A stretch of 64,000 bases of DNA from Stenotrophomonas maltophilia (GCF_023518235.1 NZ_CP090423.1:3099001-3163000); one strand, 5' to 3'. Counted from the first letter of the stretch, positions 39,528 to 48,257 are shown. A program made the numbers and translations. Notes: generated from the letters alone by a model not told the origin.

Positions 39528-40502
39528 TCACTCGCCCAGGTCGGCCAGCACCTTGCGCGCCGGCGCGAAGAAGGTTCCGCCGGTCACGGCAGTGGAGAAG
39601 TCGAGGATGCGGTCGTGCAGCGGTGCTGGATTGCCGATGAACATCCGCTCCAGCATCGTCTCGATCACCCACAGGCGGCGCGTGTAACCGATGAAGTAGG
39701 TGCCGTACTCACCGCGGCCCGGGTTGGCGAACGGCATGTTGTCACGCAGGATCTCGTGCTCGCCGTCGGCGTCTTCGATGGTGCACAGCGTCTTGTGCGA
39801 CTTCTGCGCGTCGGCTGGCGCGTCGTCCAGTTCGATGTTGTCGTGCTTGGTGCGGCCGATGATCGCTTCCTGTGCCTCGGTCTTCTGCGCGCGCCAGGCA
39901 TCGAGGTTGTGCAGGTACTTCTGCACCACCACGTAGCTGCCGCCGGCGTGGTCCGGATCCTCGTCGCCGACGATCGTCGCCTCCGGCAGCGACAGCCCTT
40001 CCGGATTGGCGGTGCCATCGACGAAGTCGAGCAGGTCGCGGCCATCGAAGTAGCGGAAACCGGCCACGTCATCCACCGCCTCCACCGCATCGCCGAAGGC
40101 CATCAGCAGGTTGCGCTCGAACGCCACGATCAGGTCCATGGTGCGCGCCCGGATGTGGTACAGCAGGTCGCCCGGGGTGGACACCGCGGTGTGGATGGCG
40201 CCCTTGATCTCGCGGAACGGGTGCAGTTCGCGCGGCGGCGTGGTGCCCACCAGCGGCTGCCACACGCGATGACCAATGGCCACGTTGCAGGTGAAGGTGC
40301 GCTCGATCTCGCGGATGGCGGTGTTCTTGATCAGGTCATCGGTGCTGGCCAGCACCTCGCGCGCCTTCGCGATCGAGGCCTCGTCATCCTTCACCTTCAG
40401 CACCAGGAACGCGGCCGAGTGGGTCAGCGGCGCAGTGATCTGCTGCGGCTCGTTGTCGAGCGTGTGGTTGAGGGCGGTGATCGGTGCGGGCTGGGAGTTC
40501 AC
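39528..40502 (-). CDS. DyP-type haem peroxidase (class B, YfeX-like)
   Basis: A 324-residue dye-decolourising peroxidase. It has GFRYFDGRDLLDFVDGTANP with the distal Asp and Arg pair, and GGSYVVVQKYLHNLDAW. The proximal His is expected in the ALF/H segment (LHPF...IHTAVS region). It has no signal peptide, so it is cytosolic. The GTG start at 40502 has AGGA seven bases upstream. Confidence 0.9.
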   Translation of the reverse strand: MNSQPAPITALNHTLDNEPQQITAPLTHSAAFLVLKVKDDEASIAKAREVLASTDDLIKNTAIREIERTFTCNVAIGHRVWQPLVGTTPPRELHPFREIKGAIHTAVSTPGDLLYHIRARTMDLIVAFERNLLMAFGDAVEAVDDVAGFRYFDGRDLLDFVDGTANPEGLSLPEATIVGDEDPDHAGGSYVVVQKYLHNLDAWRAQKTEAQEAIIGRTKHDNIELDDAPADAQKSHKTLCTIEDADGEHEILRDNMPFANPGRGEYGTYFIGYTRRLWVIETMLERMFIGNPAPLHDRILDFSTAVTGGTFFAPARKVLADLGE

Positions 40503-40616
40503 GGCTGTTCCTGCTGGCTTGAGGCGGGCGCATCGCGTGGCGATGTGCGGGCGATCATAGCCGAACCACCTGCGCGCGGCCGGAGCGGTTCTCGTTCCGC
40601 TGCCAGCAGCGCCGCA

Positions 40617-40940
40617 CTACGCCCGGGTCAACTGGAACTGCTGCGGGCCCGTCCAGGCGATGCGCAGGTACGCGCCTTCCAGCAGGCCGCGTTCGCGCAG
40701 CCAGGCGAACACCTCGGCCGGGCACCACTCGCGTCCCGCCGAGAAGGCCACACCCAGATCACGCAACGCGACGAACATGCGGGCCTTGGCAGCATCGTCG
40801 GCGACACAGGCATGCAGGATTGGCGGCACGCCCTGAAGACCAAGCGCACCCAGCGCCGGCTGCGCGGTGGTGTCCACAAGCACCACCTGCACGGTGTTGC
40901 CATCGGCCTGCTGCACGTAAGCGCAAAGGGAGGTCTGCAT
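40617..40940 (-). CDS. Small uncharacterised protein
   Basis: A 107-residue protein starting MQTSLCAYVQQADGNTVQVV. No motif I recognise, although ACVADDAAKARMFVALRDLG and EVFAWLRERGLLEGAYLRI look like a compact alpha/beta fold. The longer frame to 41078 overlaps the ax21 terminator and is unlikely. Its start is marked by AGG upstream. Confidence 0.6.
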   Translation of the reverse strand: MQTSLCAYVQQADGNTVQVVLVDTTAQPALGALGLQGVPPILHACVADDAAKARMFVALRDLGVAFSAGREWCPAEVFAWLRERGLLEGAYLRIAWTGPQQFQLTRA

Positions 40941-41012
40941 GCGGAATCCGCTATCCGGTGGGCTGACAGTATGCCCGCGCATGAGCGATGCCTCAGTGGC
41001 CCCGGAAAAAGT

Positions 41013-41037
41013 GAAGCCCGGCGCGAGGCCGGGCTTC
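41013..41037. terminator. Terminator after ax21
   Basis: GAAGCCCGGC-GCGAG-GCCGGGCTTC is a perfect 10-bp stem. On the minus strand it is followed by CACTTTTTCC, serving ax21. Confidence 0.85.
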
Positions 41038-41098
41038 GGTTGGCGTGTGGGAGAGAGAGTCACACGCCAGCACAACACGCACTAACGACAGGCGTTTG

Positions 41099-41674
41099 TT
41101 ACCAGGTGAAGCGCGGGCCCACGAACCACTCGCGGTCGCCGGCCTTGGCCAGCTTCACTTCGCCACTCAGGCCCCAGTTCTGGTTGAACTTGGCGGTGGC
41201 GCCGACGCGGCCGTAGAACTCGCCGTCCGGGTTGATGCCGTGCTTCTTGCTGAAATCTTCGTAGCCGGCCAGCACATAGCCTTCCACGTACGGATTGAAC
41301 GCGGTGCGCACGCCCACTTCAGTGGAGTAGCCGTTGAAGTCCAGGCCACGCTTTTCGTCGTACTTCTGGTACGCAACACGGGCCACCAGGTCGGTGTTCG
41401 GTGCGATGCCGTAGTTGTAGCCGACACCCAGGCGCCACTGGTCGACGTCATTCTTGAACTTGTCGGTCTCCTGGGCGCTGTAGTCGCCGAAGACGTGGAA
41501 GTTCGGATGCACCGCCACCGAACCCTTCACCTTCCAGCCGTCGGCGTCGCCGCCCTTGGCATCGGTGTTCACGTAGCCGCCTTCAACGTAGTTGTACGAC
41601 AGGCCGTCGGTTGCCGATGCAGCGAACGGCAGAGCAGCCAGAAGACCCAGGGCGAGCAGCGAATTCTTGTTCAT
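41099..41674 (-). CDS. ax21: Ax21-family outer-membrane protein
   Basis: A 191-residue exported beta-barrel protein. A signal peptide (residues 1-21, FAASA-TDGL) precedes alternating strands such as LSYNYVEGGYVNTDAKGGD and FYGRVGATAKFNQNWGLSG, and it ends in an aromatic strand (EWFVGPRFTW). It is closely similar to Ax21 of Stenotrophomonas/Xanthomonas. The former claim that it is a quorum-sensing peptide precursor was withdrawn; an outer-membrane or vesicle protein is the safe reading. A terminator follows, and the AT-rich upstream 41700-41820 should hold the promoter. Confidence 0.92.
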   Translation of the reverse strand: MNKNSLLALGLLAALPFAASATDGLSYNYVEGGYVNTDAKGGDADGWKVKGSVAVHPNFHVFGDYSAQETDKFKNDVDQWRLGVGYNYGIAPNTDLVARVAYQKYDEKRGLDFNGYSTEVGVRTAFNPYVEGYVLAGYEDFSKKHGINPDGEFYGRVGATAKFNQNWGLSGEVKLAKAGDREWFVGPRFTW

Positions 41675-41853
41675 CGGGACACACCTTTAATTATTTTGGT
41701 TTCGCCGACCGCCTCCCGGGAGGGGGAGAGAGAGGAGGCGGTCGACAGGTGTGAATTATCCGTTAGGGGGTCTAATCGACCCTGAATATTGAACTGACTG
41801 GTATATAAATAAGGCTGGCGTTCAGGGAACTCTTCGCGGGCCGCTTGGGGCGA

Positions 41854-41916
41854 ACACCATAGTTGGTGCAGTTTTGGAGGGACTATGGTGACGGGAGACC
41901 TGCACAACTATGGTGT
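41854..41916. repeat. Inverted repeat ACACCATAGTTG...CAACTATGGTGT at the island's left side
   Basis: ACACCATAGTTGGTGCA (41854-41870) and TGCACAACTATGGTGT (41901-41916) are inverted near-perfect arms, with a third partial copy GACTATGGTG between (41881-41890). The whole gap 41675-42306 (630 bp) holds no convincing gene. It contains the AT-rich ax21 promoter area, this repeat, and then the start of the lower-GC island. Confidence 0.6.
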
Positions 41917-42306
41917 ACAGACTGGCTCGCCTGACCTGAGCGGTGAGAATCCTAGCTGAGTGACCATTCTGGGATACCCGGCGAGGGGCCTGGTAGCTAC
42001 TGTGGGCAGCGTCGGTTGGACCACCACGATGCGCACAGGCACTGTTGGATGTCGAGGCAGCGCTAGCGTTGGTCTAGCGCCCGCGAGCAGGCTTCAGAGG
42101 AAGCCACGATATTGGGCGCTGTCCGATCCGGCGGCCGGCCCGAGCACGGGCCTTGGGCCTGTTGCCGCGTAAGCTGTGTCCTTCAGCTAGGCCATGTCTG
42201 GTCCTGGCCGAAAGCGGGACCCGCGCGGCGCGGACCGAAATTGAGTTCGATGCCAGATAGAGCCTCTGCTGAGCACCTGCGGTCTATACGCATCAGGTAG
42301 CTTTTA

Positions 42307-43683
42307 CTATTCGGTCGCGGTCGGCTCCCCTCGAACTGTGAGGATCTGGGTGATCGATGCGAGGGGATGGAAACCGCCGTCCCATTTGGTTGACATCATT
42401 CCATCCCGCTGCAGTTGGTGATGAACGGCAGAGGGAAAGTGATCTGGATCGAGCGGATGTCGTGCACGGGGATTGTGGTAAACCTCAAGCCCCTCGGACC
42501 AAGTCTCCTCGTAGTCCCCATCTACTTCCATTGCAAACTTGAGTGGTTCGGCAGCATTGGGATCAGGATCTAGGGCCGTACCAATGTGGAACATTCGTAC
42601 GTGTTCCGAGCCCATGCCGGCGACAGAACCCATCCGATTGAACTTGCTCAGAGTCGCGCTGTTGTTGAAAAGAACGGCGCTGACATTCTCTGCCTCGGGC
42701 AGATCAAAGAAACCTGATGGGATGACCTTGTTTAGCCAACGATGCTCGACGACCCTTTGCGGCAAAATCTCCAAGTTGCCATCCTCGTCTCGATGCCACT
42801 GGTAGTCGTATCCGTAGAGGTAGATGCTTAGGCCAGTGCGAGCAAACATCATTGAAGCTGGCGCATGAAAGTCTTGAATCACGAAAACAAGCGGCTTGCC
42901 GGCTACATGAGGCAGCTCCCAGTAGCGCTTGCGTAGTTTGGACGTTAGCGCGCTGCCAAACTTGATGGGGATGTACTCTTTCAGGTAGGTCGTCTGCTCT
43001 TCGCGTGACCGCGGCTGCGGCGCAGGCACGGCGTTACCAAAACCGTCCAGTGTGGGGTTGCAGGTGGTGACCTCAATGGCAATCTCAGCAATTCCATCGT
43101 TGGCCATGAAGTCGGGCGCGAAGTTTGTCTGATCGAGTGAGAACCTGTTCTCCACTAGCAGGCCGAATACGTAAAGCTCCAGAAGGCGAGCGTCAAAAGC
43201 ATTGGACTGAAACTGCTCAACGTAGTTCCCGTCGATGTCTTCGTGCCACCGCATCATAGAACTGATCAACTCGCGGGCCGGACTGTAGCCGCTACTGTTA
43301 CTCAGCGATTGAAAGCTAGGATGCAATCGCGCCTGCGGAACGCGCAGGGCAAAGAAGTCCATTGCCTCCGAAGGCTCATCCCCTTGCTCACGTTCCTCTT
43401 CAAGACCTTCTGAAACGCCAGCTTGCTGTCTACGAAGCTCGTCTAGCGCCAAACCCGGCTCATCAAAGAAGGAGGTTCCGTGCACCCAACGAAAGCGCTC
43501 TGCTCGGTCCCGGGCGAACAGCACCCCTTGATAGTCCCCATCTTGGCGGTCGCGCAAGATCAGTCCTAGAAGCCGTCCGTCGTCAGACTCGTACCAGCCG
43601 CACTCCTCAATAAGCCACATCGCTGGCCCCAGCCGGCAGTAGCCACCTAGGGCGTCAAAGCGCGCGAGGGTAATCGGAGTCAT
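42307..43683 (-). CDS. Island protein with PD-(D/E)XK-like motif, unknown
   Basis: A 458-residue protein I do not recognise. An N-terminal part rich in acidic residues (GVSEGLEEEREQGDEPSEAM) is followed by a region with LDQTNFAPDFMANDGIAEIA and then IEVTTCNP, a spacing (PDF...EVTT) like that of PD-(D/E)XK nuclease folds. The rest is alpha/beta without motifs. Start ATG 43683; a TTG at 43689 is possible. It has lower GC and mixed codon use compared with its chromosomal neighbours. It is the most distal gene, on the same strand as the XRE-ImmA pair. A nuclease or effector function is only a hypothesis. Confidence 0.6.
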   Translation of the reverse strand: MTPITLARFDALGGYCRLGPAMWLIEECGWYESDDGRLLGLILRDRQDGDYQGVLFARDRAERFRWVHGTSFFDEPGLALDELRRQQAGVSEGLEEEREQGDEPSEAMDFFALRVPQARLHPSFQSLSNSSGYSPARELISSMMRWHEDIDGNYVEQFQSNAFDARLLELYVFGLLVENRFSLDQTNFAPDFMANDGIAEIAIEVTTCNPTLDGFGNAVPAPQPRSREEQTTYLKEYIPIKFGSALTSKLRKRYWELPHVAGKPLVFVIQDFHAPASMMFARTGLSIYLYGYDYQWHRDEDGNLEILPQRVVEHRWLNKVIPSGFFDLPEAENVSAVLFNNSATLSKFNRMGSVAGMGSEHVRMFHIGTALDPDPNAAEPLKFAMEVDGDYEETWSEGLEVYHNPRARHPLDPDHFPSAVHHQLQRDGMMSTKWDGGFHPLASITQILTVRGEPTATE

Positions 43684-43844
43684 GGACAATCCGGAGACAT
43701 GGAATGGGGGGATTCGGTCGACGCCATACAGGCTAGGTGGATAGTTAGCCTGTGAAAGTGTTGCTGACTCCGTAAAGGTACCCAGTCCCGAAGAAGATGC
43801 CTTGGCGCGGGTGGCTGAATCCGGTCTGAGTTGGAACTTCAGCT

Positions 43845-44750
43845 CTACCCCTTACGCCGCCAATTGGGGCTCGAGATAGGTGCAAGGAGATCTTCATCGA
43901 CGCCTTCGTCTTCCCGTTCCCATCTTGGGATGGCTTCAGGAAGTTCCAAGATGGCCAGCGTATAGCCGTAGTTGCCTCCAGACACATAGACGTGTTCCCT
44001 GAGCGACATGTCATGTGGCTCCTGCGGAAACCAGATGCGTGCTGGGAGTTCAGTACTGACACCATTGTCTTCGACCGAGCACTCATACAGCGACGAGGCG
44101 CTAGGCACCTCTACCAGATTTCGCTTTGGTGCAAGGTATGCGCCAGACATCGCGGCCGCACGGTTTGAGCGAGCCCATAGGACAAACCCATCGCGCACCG
44201 CCAAGACAACTGCACGTTTGGGAGCAATCTCGGACCACTTAAGAGCTGCGGCCATGGGCGAAACGCCATACCGCGCCGCGCAGTGCAGGATCAGTTCAAT
44301 CCCGACAGGCTGCCCCAACGTCTGCCGCCTGAAATCATCAAGCGGCATCAGTAAGTAGGATGCAAAGACATCCGCCTCAGACTCGATAACTCGCTGCACC
44401 GAATCCCAATCGTACATATCCTCATCAGTGCACTGGAAGTCAGTTCGGAGTGTTCGATGCAGCAGGTAGTGCCCGAACTCATGGGCGAGCGTGAAGCGGA
44501 TTCGTCCTGCCGACTGGATCTGATCGTTGTAGCCAATCTTCCACTTGCTCTGGCTTGGATGTTTTACAAGCATCCCCTCAAAGCCAGGAGCTACCAGCGC
44601 TTTCACGCTGGAAATTGGTTCGCCCGGGAATCGCTGACGAGAGTACTCAAGCGCAAGTTCTTTCACATCCACTGGAAAGCGTTCCGCCCCCAGAACCTGG
44701 TTCAACAGTGAAGAAACGCTGTTTGCTTCTGCGATAGGGCTCTTGGCCAT
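43845..44750 (-). CDS. ImmA/IrrE-family metallopeptidase
   Basis: A 301-residue zinc peptidase. The core motif is TLAHEFGHYLLH (HExxH) near residue 92, with a downstream Glu in ESEADVFASYLLMPLDDF, which is the standard ImmA/IrrE arrangement. The C-terminal half (to ~300) lacks known motifs and may bind a trigger. AGGGA precedes the ATG at 44750. It starts 12 bp after the XRE gene. Such pairs work by ImmA cleaving the XRE repressor on a signal (known for ICEBs1 and DdrO). Confidence 0.88.
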   Translation of the reverse strand: MAKSPIAEANSVSSLLNQVLGAERFPVDVKELALEYSRQRFPGEPISSVKALVAPGFEGMLVKHPSQSKWKIGYNDQIQSAGRIRFTLAHEFGHYLLHRTLRTDFQCTDEDMYDWDSVQRVIESEADVFASYLLMPLDDFRRQTLGQPVGIELILHCAARYGVSPMAAALKWSEIAPKRAVVLAVRDGFVLWARSNRAAAMSGAYLAPKRNLVEVPSASSLYECSVEDNGVSTELPARIWFPQEPHDMSLREHVYVSGGNYGYTLAILELPEAIPRWEREDEGVDEDLLAPISSPNWRRKG

Positions 44751-44762
44751 CGGCTATCCCTG

Positions 44763-45086
44763 TCAGTCTTCGTCGTCCCACATATCCATGAACTTCTGCA
44801 CTTTCTCTTTGTGACGCGGGTCAAGATTTTGGTATCGCCTGAAGAATGCCTGATCCAAAACTGATTGACCAGCATCCACAGTCGAACCCTCCAGCAAGAA
44901 CTCCATTGTGAGATCAAGCGCCGCGGCCAGCTTTGTTAGCTTCTCGGCGGACGGGTTCGGCTTGTCCCTGTTCTCCAATTCCCATAGGTACCCCTTGCTT
45001 GAGCCGGTGCGCTTGGCCAACTCTTCCAAGCTTAGATTCAAAGCGATTCTGCGGTTTCTGATCTTCTCACCGAGCATGGAAGGCAT
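44763..45086 (-). CDS. XRE-family transcriptional regulator
   Basis: A 107-residue repressor with a lambda-type HTH in residues 8-65 (IRNRRIALNLSLEELAKRTG, SSKGYLWELENRDKPNPSAEK). An acidic, helical C-terminus (FRRYQNLDPRHKEKVQKFMDMWDDED) may be the ImmA substrate or dimerisation part. AGGA is six bases before the ATG. It is divergent from the ubiquitin-like operon; the intervening DNA contains a GTTATAAC palindrome. Confidence 0.9.
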   Translation of the reverse strand: MPSMLGEKIRNRRIALNLSLEELAKRTGSSKGYLWELENRDKPNPSAEKLTKLAAALDLTMEFLLEGSTVDAGQSVLDQAFFRRYQNLDPRHKEKVQKFMDMWDDED

Positions 45087-45113
45087 ATCGGGTCCTAAGG
45101 CGCAAAGCCGCCT

Positions 45114-45152
45114 ATTGTATTGTTATAACGAACGAAATCGTAGGGGTTGACA
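45114..45152. promoter_or_regulatory. Divergent promoter/operator of the ubiquitin-like island
   Basis: A TACAAT -10 box for the XRE gene (minus strand, 45119-45114) lies next to the perfect palindrome GTTATAAC (45122-45129). On the plus strand a TTGACA (45147-45152) points to the ubiquitin-like operon; its -10 is weak. The layout suggests that XRE binds between the two promoters. Confidence 0.4.
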
Positions 45153-45232
45153 GAACAATGGGCAAGGAGCAACCTGTGCCCGTCGCGTTCGGTGTGCCGA
45201 ACGATGACGACCCTTCCTACAGGACTTCCGCC

Positions 45233-46333
45233 ATGACCGACGACATCTCGCAACAGTCACACCAGCCTCCGGATAAGGCCACTGTGGTCGTAAATGACCG
45301 CTCGTATGTTGTAGCTGATGCTACGCCTACGGGGCGTCAGATTCTCGCGACCGCCGGCCTCCGTCCGGAGACCGCTTATGCCCTGATCGCCTGGCCTGCT
45401 ACCGGGCCTACCCGTGAGATTGGCCTGGATGAGGTGCTCCACCTCCGCCATTCTGAGGAGCCTGCTACGTTCTTCGCCGCCGAGTCCGACGGCGTGTCTT
45501 ACTTCATGCTCGATGACGAGCGTTTCGCGTGGGCCGGCCCGCTGACTCTGAAGATCACCAAGCGGATCGGTCGGATTGGTCCCGAAAGGGAGGTCTGGAT
45601 CGAGCGGCAGAACGTCCCTGACCAGCCCTTCCATCAGGAAGTAACTGTCGATCTTGCTGCTCCCGGGCTCGAGCGCTTCTACACTAAAGTGGCTCGCCGT
45701 ACCTGGTACCTCGACATTCAGGGAGAGCGCACCGAGTGGGACAAGCAGCTAGTGCCTGTGCGGGAGGCCATGGAAGCGGCGGGTGCAGATCTGACCAAGG
45801 AGTACACCATCCTGTTCAAGTTTGTTGGCGGCAAGCGCGAAACTGTGGAACTGACCGACACGCTTGACTTGGGCCGCGAAGGGATCGAAAGGCTGTGGTA
45901 CCGGCCGCGCAAGGTGAACAATGGCGAGGCTGCCAGCATGCGGCGAGCATTTAGCTTGCTCGATCAGGATGTGGAGTTCCTGGATGGCACTGCTTGGGGC
46001 TGGCAGACCTTCGACGAAGGCCGCCGCTGGCTTGTAGTGGACTCATATCCACTTCCTGCTGGATACACCACGAACGCGTGCAGGATTGCAGTGGAGGTGC
46101 CCGCTCAATATCCGACCGCTGAGATCGACATGTTCTACTGTCACCCGCCTCTGGCCCTCGCCAGTGGCGTACCGCTCGCTGCGTGTGAACACATCGAAAC
46201 CATTGATGGACTGCAGTGGCAGCGCTGGTCGCGCCACCGCGATCCGACCGCGCCTTGGGTGCCGGGCAAAGACAACGTGCGGACTCACTTTGGTTTGGTG
46301 GAAGAGTCGCTCGGCCGTGAGGTGGGGGCGTGA
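45233..46333 (+). CDS. Poly-ubiquitin-like protein fused to E2-like domain
   Basis: A 366-residue protein. Three beta-grasp ubiquitin-like domains run from about 17-84, 88-151 and 155-225. Each ends with a related motif: EVTVDLAAPGLERFYTK in the second and TVELTDTLDLGREGIERLW in the third. The remaining residues 236-345 look like a bacterial E2/UBC fold (RWLVVDSYPLPAGYTT, IAVEVPAQYPTAEIDMFYCH), with Cys303 and Cys318 as candidate active-site residues. The protein ends GREVGA, near a Gly-type tail. The ATG at 45233 has AGGA upstream; the frame from 45158 is probably promoter. It is coupled by a 4-bp overlap to the JAB-E1 gene. Confidence 0.85.
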   Translation: MTDDISQQSHQPPDKATVVVNDRSYVVADATPTGRQILATAGLRPETAYALIAWPATGPTREIGLDEVLHLRHSEEPATFFAAESDGVSYFMLDDERFAWAGPLTLKITKRIGRIGPEREVWIERQNVPDQPFHQEVTVDLAAPGLERFYTKVARRTWYLDIQGERTEWDKQLVPVREAMEAAGADLTKEYTILFKFVGGKRETVELTDTLDLGREGIERLWYRPRKVNNGEAASMRRAFSLLDQDVEFLDGTAWGWQTFDEGRRWLVVDSYPLPAGYTTNACRIAVEVPAQYPTAEIDMFYCHPPLALASGVPLAACEHIETIDGLQWQRWSRHRDPTAPWVPGKDNVRTHFGLVEESLGREVGA

Positions 46334-47730
46334 TCCGGGCAAACACCCTGGTCCTTGCAGGCGCGGATTTTCAGCACCTGCAAGGACATCTGTTCCCTGG
46401 AGACGGGCTGGAGGCTGCAGCTATTCTTGTCTGTAGTCGCGTGACGAACGAAGGCGTAAAGCTCCTGGTAAAAGAGGTGGTCACCGTACCCCACGCCGAA
46501 TGCGAAAGGAGCAGCAGGCGTCTTACCTGGCCAGGGGACTACATCGATAAAGCCATCGGCATCGCGGATCAGGAGGATCTCTCCCTGGTTTTCATTCACT
46601 CCCACCCCAACGGATACGAAGATTTCTCTGATCTGGACGACGAGTCCGACCGTGAGATCATCCCCCCAGTCTTCGCGTCACGTCGCAGATCGCATCCTGG
46701 AACGATAGTTCACGGCAGCGCAATCATGCTGCCATCAGGCGCCATTCGGGCAAGGCTGTATGGCGGCAACGGGAGGTCTGAACCCGAAACGGTCAACCTC
46801 GTTGCCATTTACGGATCGGACGTCTACTTCTTCTGGGATGACCAGCCGTTGACGGCCAATAGACCCCTGGCCTTCTCCTCCCAAATGACGGCCGAGCTTG
46901 GGAGACTGAGCGCAGCTGTTATTGGTGTATCGGGCACGGGTAGCATCGTGGCTGAGCAGCTCTTGCGCATGGGGATGGGTCAGCTGATTCTGGTCGACTC
47001 GGACCATGTCGAGCCGAAGAACCTCAACAGAATCCTTAACACGACTCCAGATCATGCGCGGAACGGAGATTTGAAGGTAGAGGCCTTCAGGTCAGCTGCA
47101 TCGTTGATCAGTCCCGATACAGACATCATTGCAGTGCCTCGAGATATAGGGTGTCGGATCGCTGTGGAGGCGGTAGCGCAGGCAGACTTGGTCTTCAGTT
47201 GCGTTGATAGTGAAGAAGGGCGCCACGTAGCCGACCGAATTGCACGAGCAATGCTTCAGCCTTTGTTCGATGTTGGAGTCACTATTCCGGTAAGGAAGCC
47301 AGGGGGAAAGACCAAGATTGCTAGCATTGCGGGACGCGTTGATTACGTCTATCCGGGCAGCCCAACATTGTTAGATCGAGAGGTATACAGCGCAGCCGGG
47401 CTTCGCGCTGAAGATCTACGAAAGCGCGACACTGCTGCTTATGAGCAGCAAGTTCAAGAAGGTTACATGCCTGGAGCAAACGAGGAGGCGCCCTCGGTAA
47501 TCTGCGTCAACATGCGTGGAGCAAGCGCGGTGGTCCTAGAGGCAGTGGCGAGGCTTTACCACTATCGCGCGGACGCTAACGAGGGCTTCAACCGATCCGA
47601 GTTTGATCTTGTCGTCAGCGAAGACACGGAAGAATCCTTTCGGGACCTCACTACCAGCGAGATGCTGCCACTGGCATACGGGCTACGCAAGCCGCTCTTG
47701 GGGATGCCAGCTCTTGAGGATGAGGCATGA
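46330..47730 (+). CDS. JAB/JAMM isopeptidase fused to E1/ThiF adenylyltransferase
   Basis: A 466-residue two-domain protein. The N-terminal JAB domain has a catalytic Glu in DGLEAAAIL (about residue 28) and the zinc motif HSHPNGYEDFSDLD (H90, H92, S100, D103). The C-terminal ThiF/E1 domain (~190-410) has the nucleotide loop VIGVSGTGSIVAEQL, the Asp-Asn-Arg set in LVDSDHVEPKNLNR, and FSCVDSEEGRHVADR. Candidate acceptor Cys residues are 275 and 392. This would adenylate the ubiquitin-like domains and also remove them. It starts with GTG (GTGA overlap with gene 1) and overlaps gene 3 by four bases. Confidence 0.9.
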   Translation: MIRANTLVLAGADFQHLQGHLFPGDGLEAAAILVCSRVTNEGVKLLVKEVVTVPHAECERSSRRLTWPGDYIDKAIGIADQEDLSLVFIHSHPNGYEDFSDLDDESDREIIPPVFASRRRSHPGTIVHGSAIMLPSGAIRARLYGGNGRSEPETVNLVAIYGSDVYFFWDDQPLTANRPLAFSSQMTAELGRLSAAVIGVSGTGSIVAEQLLRMGMGQLILVDSDHVEPKNLNRILNTTPDHARNGDLKVEAFRSAASLISPDTDIIAVPRDIGCRIAVEAVAQADLVFSCVDSEEGRHVADRIARAMLQPLFDVGVTIPVRKPGGKTKIASIAGRVDYVYPGSPTLLDREVYSAAGLRAEDLRKRDTAAYEQQVQEGYMPGANEEAPSVICVNMRGASAVVLEAVARLYHYRADANEGFNRSEFDLVVSEDTEESFRDLTTSEMLPLAYGLRKPLLGMPALEDEA

Positions 47731-48071
47731 GAATTTTAGATTCAATACTCAATGCCTTCAGGCGCGCAACCTCCTATATCAGGGGCGATCTGAAGGTGAT
47801 CTCAATGCAAGGCGATCAACTGCCAGAGCGTTTCAGGAACCGGCATGCAGTCCTTATGTTAGATCACGGGGAGCAATGGTCGCTAGGTCTGAACTGTCCC
47901 TGCGGCTGCGGCGAGGTTATTGAACTACTACTTGTCGAGGAGGTCGATCAAAATTGGAGCCTGCACATTGACCAAATTGGCAGGCCAACTTTGAAGCCAT
48001 CAATCTGGAAGTCTACCGGTTGCCGATCTCATTTCTGGGTAACAAATGGTCAGATTAAGTGGTGCGCATGA
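47727..48071 (+). CDS. DUF6527-type Cys-rich protein of the ubiquitin-like operon
   Basis: A 114-residue protein with NCPCGCGEVIELLLV (Cys57, 59, 61) and a second cluster CRSHFWVTNGQIKWC (Cys99, His102, Cys113), consistent with one bound zinc. This pattern is that of DUF6527, which travels with polyubiquitin-E1 operons. It could be a target adaptor or E3-like factor (inference only). It is overlapped by four bases with the JAB-E1 gene, so it is the third gene of the operon. Confidence 0.8.
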   Translation: MRILDSILNAFRRATSYIRGDLKVISMQGDQLPERFRNRHAVLMLDHGEQWSLGLNCPCGCGEVIELLLVEEVDQNWSLHIDQIGRPTLKPSIWKSTGCRSHFWVTNGQIKWCA

Positions 48072-48257
48072 TCTGGTCGATGCCGTCGGAGGCGAGCGAG
48101 ACTGGAACGGGGGCAGCGGCATGCAGTAGCAAAGTACTCAGGGGACGGTATTACGAGCGAGATACGTACCTGTCGCGCGGAATGACGCCTATGCCCGAAA
48201 GACGACAACACTTAGCGCTCAGCAGGGCGTGGATTGGAGATGGGCAGCCATATCAGC

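Noticed and set aside
41099..41674. Ax21 as a quorum-sensing peptide precursor
   Set aside because: The underlying reports were withdrawn; the sequence looks like an outer-membrane beta-barrel.
41940..42306. An integrase or transposase remnant at the left of the island
   Set aside because: Reading all frames gives only short, stop-interrupted peptides without recognisable recombinase motifs.
44763..45086. XRE gene as the antitoxin of a classical toxin-antitoxin pair
   Set aside because: Its partner has the HExxH of ImmA/IrrE, not a toxin fold such as HipA, HigB or RES.
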